A stretch of DNA of 6,952 nucleotides from an uncultured Prevotella sp. (GTDB taxonomy: Bacteria; Bacteroidota; Bacteroidia; Bacteroidales; Bacteroidaceae). The translations under genes were made by a program, and so were the position numbers. Positions within the stretch are counted from its first letter, which is position 1; each line of letters starts with the position of its first letter. The stretch lies in NCBI GenBank assembly GCA_900547085.1, contig URFI01000128.1, positions 1 to 6,952 on the forward strand. The letters are read 5' to 3'. The notes beneath the pieces were generated by a model. That model was not told the origin of the DNA and did not search any database. It was given only the letters and a program-made list of their open reading frames with translations. Shown piece after piece: positions 6,806-6,952 of the stretch.

Positions 6806-6893
6806 AATGAGTTTGGCATCCAAAGTCATTGAGTTTAGCACCCAAAGTCATTGAGTTTGGAGCCCAAAGTCATTGAGTTTGGCGGGCAAGTGT
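6806..6893. repeat. Tandem 22-bp dyad repeats (three full units plus a decayed fourth)
   Basis: Units at 6806-6827, 6828-6849 and 6850-6871 follow the pattern ATTGAG, then TTTGG-NNN-CCAAA, then GTC. A fourth (6872-6893) keeps the first 12 bases and then diverges. Each unit has an inverted repeat with 5-bp arms and a variable 3-bp centre (CAT, CAC, AGC, CGG). Arms are perfect in units 1 and 3, with one mismatch in unit 2 and more in unit 4. The period is not a multiple of three and no frame is open through it, so it is non-coding. It lies about 85 bp upstream of the -33 box of the GNAT-like promoter. Near-integral helical spacing (about two turns) would place the dyads on one face of the DNA. 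Confidence 0.85.
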
Positions 6894-6952
6894 TTTCGAG
6901 TATTCTATCAAATAGCGAGAAAAAGATATAAACGCCTGTTTATCAATAATAT
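6894..6952. other. A/T-rich end of the window with a 6-bp hairpin
   Basis: The stretch after the repeat array is A/T-rich and contains ATAAAC (6928-6933) pairing with GTTTAT (6938-6943) around a 4-nt loop, plus a CTAT/ATAG stem at 6905-6914. No coding frame can be judged at this edge. It may be a terminator or promoter region of a gene lying beyond the window. Confidence 0.3.

Noticed and set aside
6806..6893. CRISPR array
   Set aside because: Units are directly adjacent with a 22-bp period and no unique spacers of 30 bp or so, only a variable 3-bp centre, and no cas gene is nearby.
6806..6952. Iteron-type replication origin (22-bp direct repeats next to A/T-rich DNA)
   Set aside because: The geometry is suggestive, but there is no rep gene, no DnaA box that I can recognise, and the setting is a chromosomal housekeeping locus. 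Kept only as a loose alternative.

Overview
The window looks like ordinary chromosomal DNA from a Bacteroidota bacterium, most likely order Bacteroidales and probably a Prevotella-type organism. The support is a textbook Bacteroidota promoter (TTTG, 19 bp, TAACTTTG) in front of the rightmost gene, A/T-rich leaders without Shine-Dalgarno sequences before every start, and a ParE and an S41 protease of the Bacteroidota type. The family-level placement is inference from protein resemblance; no rRNA or other phylogenetic marker is present.

Layout. Bases 2-79 are the last 25 codons of an unrecognised plus-strand gene, followed by a hairpin. Bases 204-1496 (+) encode an iron-sulfur L-cysteine desulfidase (CyuA/YhaM, UPF0597 family). 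A hairpin-rich gap of about 190 bp separates it from three minus-strand genes that converge on it. In their reading order these are a GNAT-like acyltransferase (6655-5507), topoisomerase IV subunit B, parE (5359-3347), and a secreted S41 carboxy-terminal processing protease (3254-1683). Two start codons are shorter than the longest open frame allows: the GNAT-like frame would otherwise begin at TTG, and the longer protease start would lie inside a repeat array and ahead of the signal peptide.

How they fit together. The minus-strand genes follow one another without an obvious strong terminator and could be partly co-transcribed from the promoter at 6690-6720. Their jobs (chromosome decatenation, envelope proteolysis, an unknown acyl transfer) do not form one pathway. 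CyuA is an independent sulfur/amino-acid catabolic gene with no transporter or regulator in view.

Most notable non-coding structure. There are two different tandem arrays, each with a 22-bp period. One (3265-3352) fills the gap between parE and the protease gene and even supplies the parE stop codon. The other (6806-6893) lies upstream of the GNAT-like promoter and consists of small dyads with conserved arms and a variable 3-bp centre. On the minus strand most units of both arrays begin with GAC. I see no defence system, mobile element, CRISPR, tRNA or rRNA.
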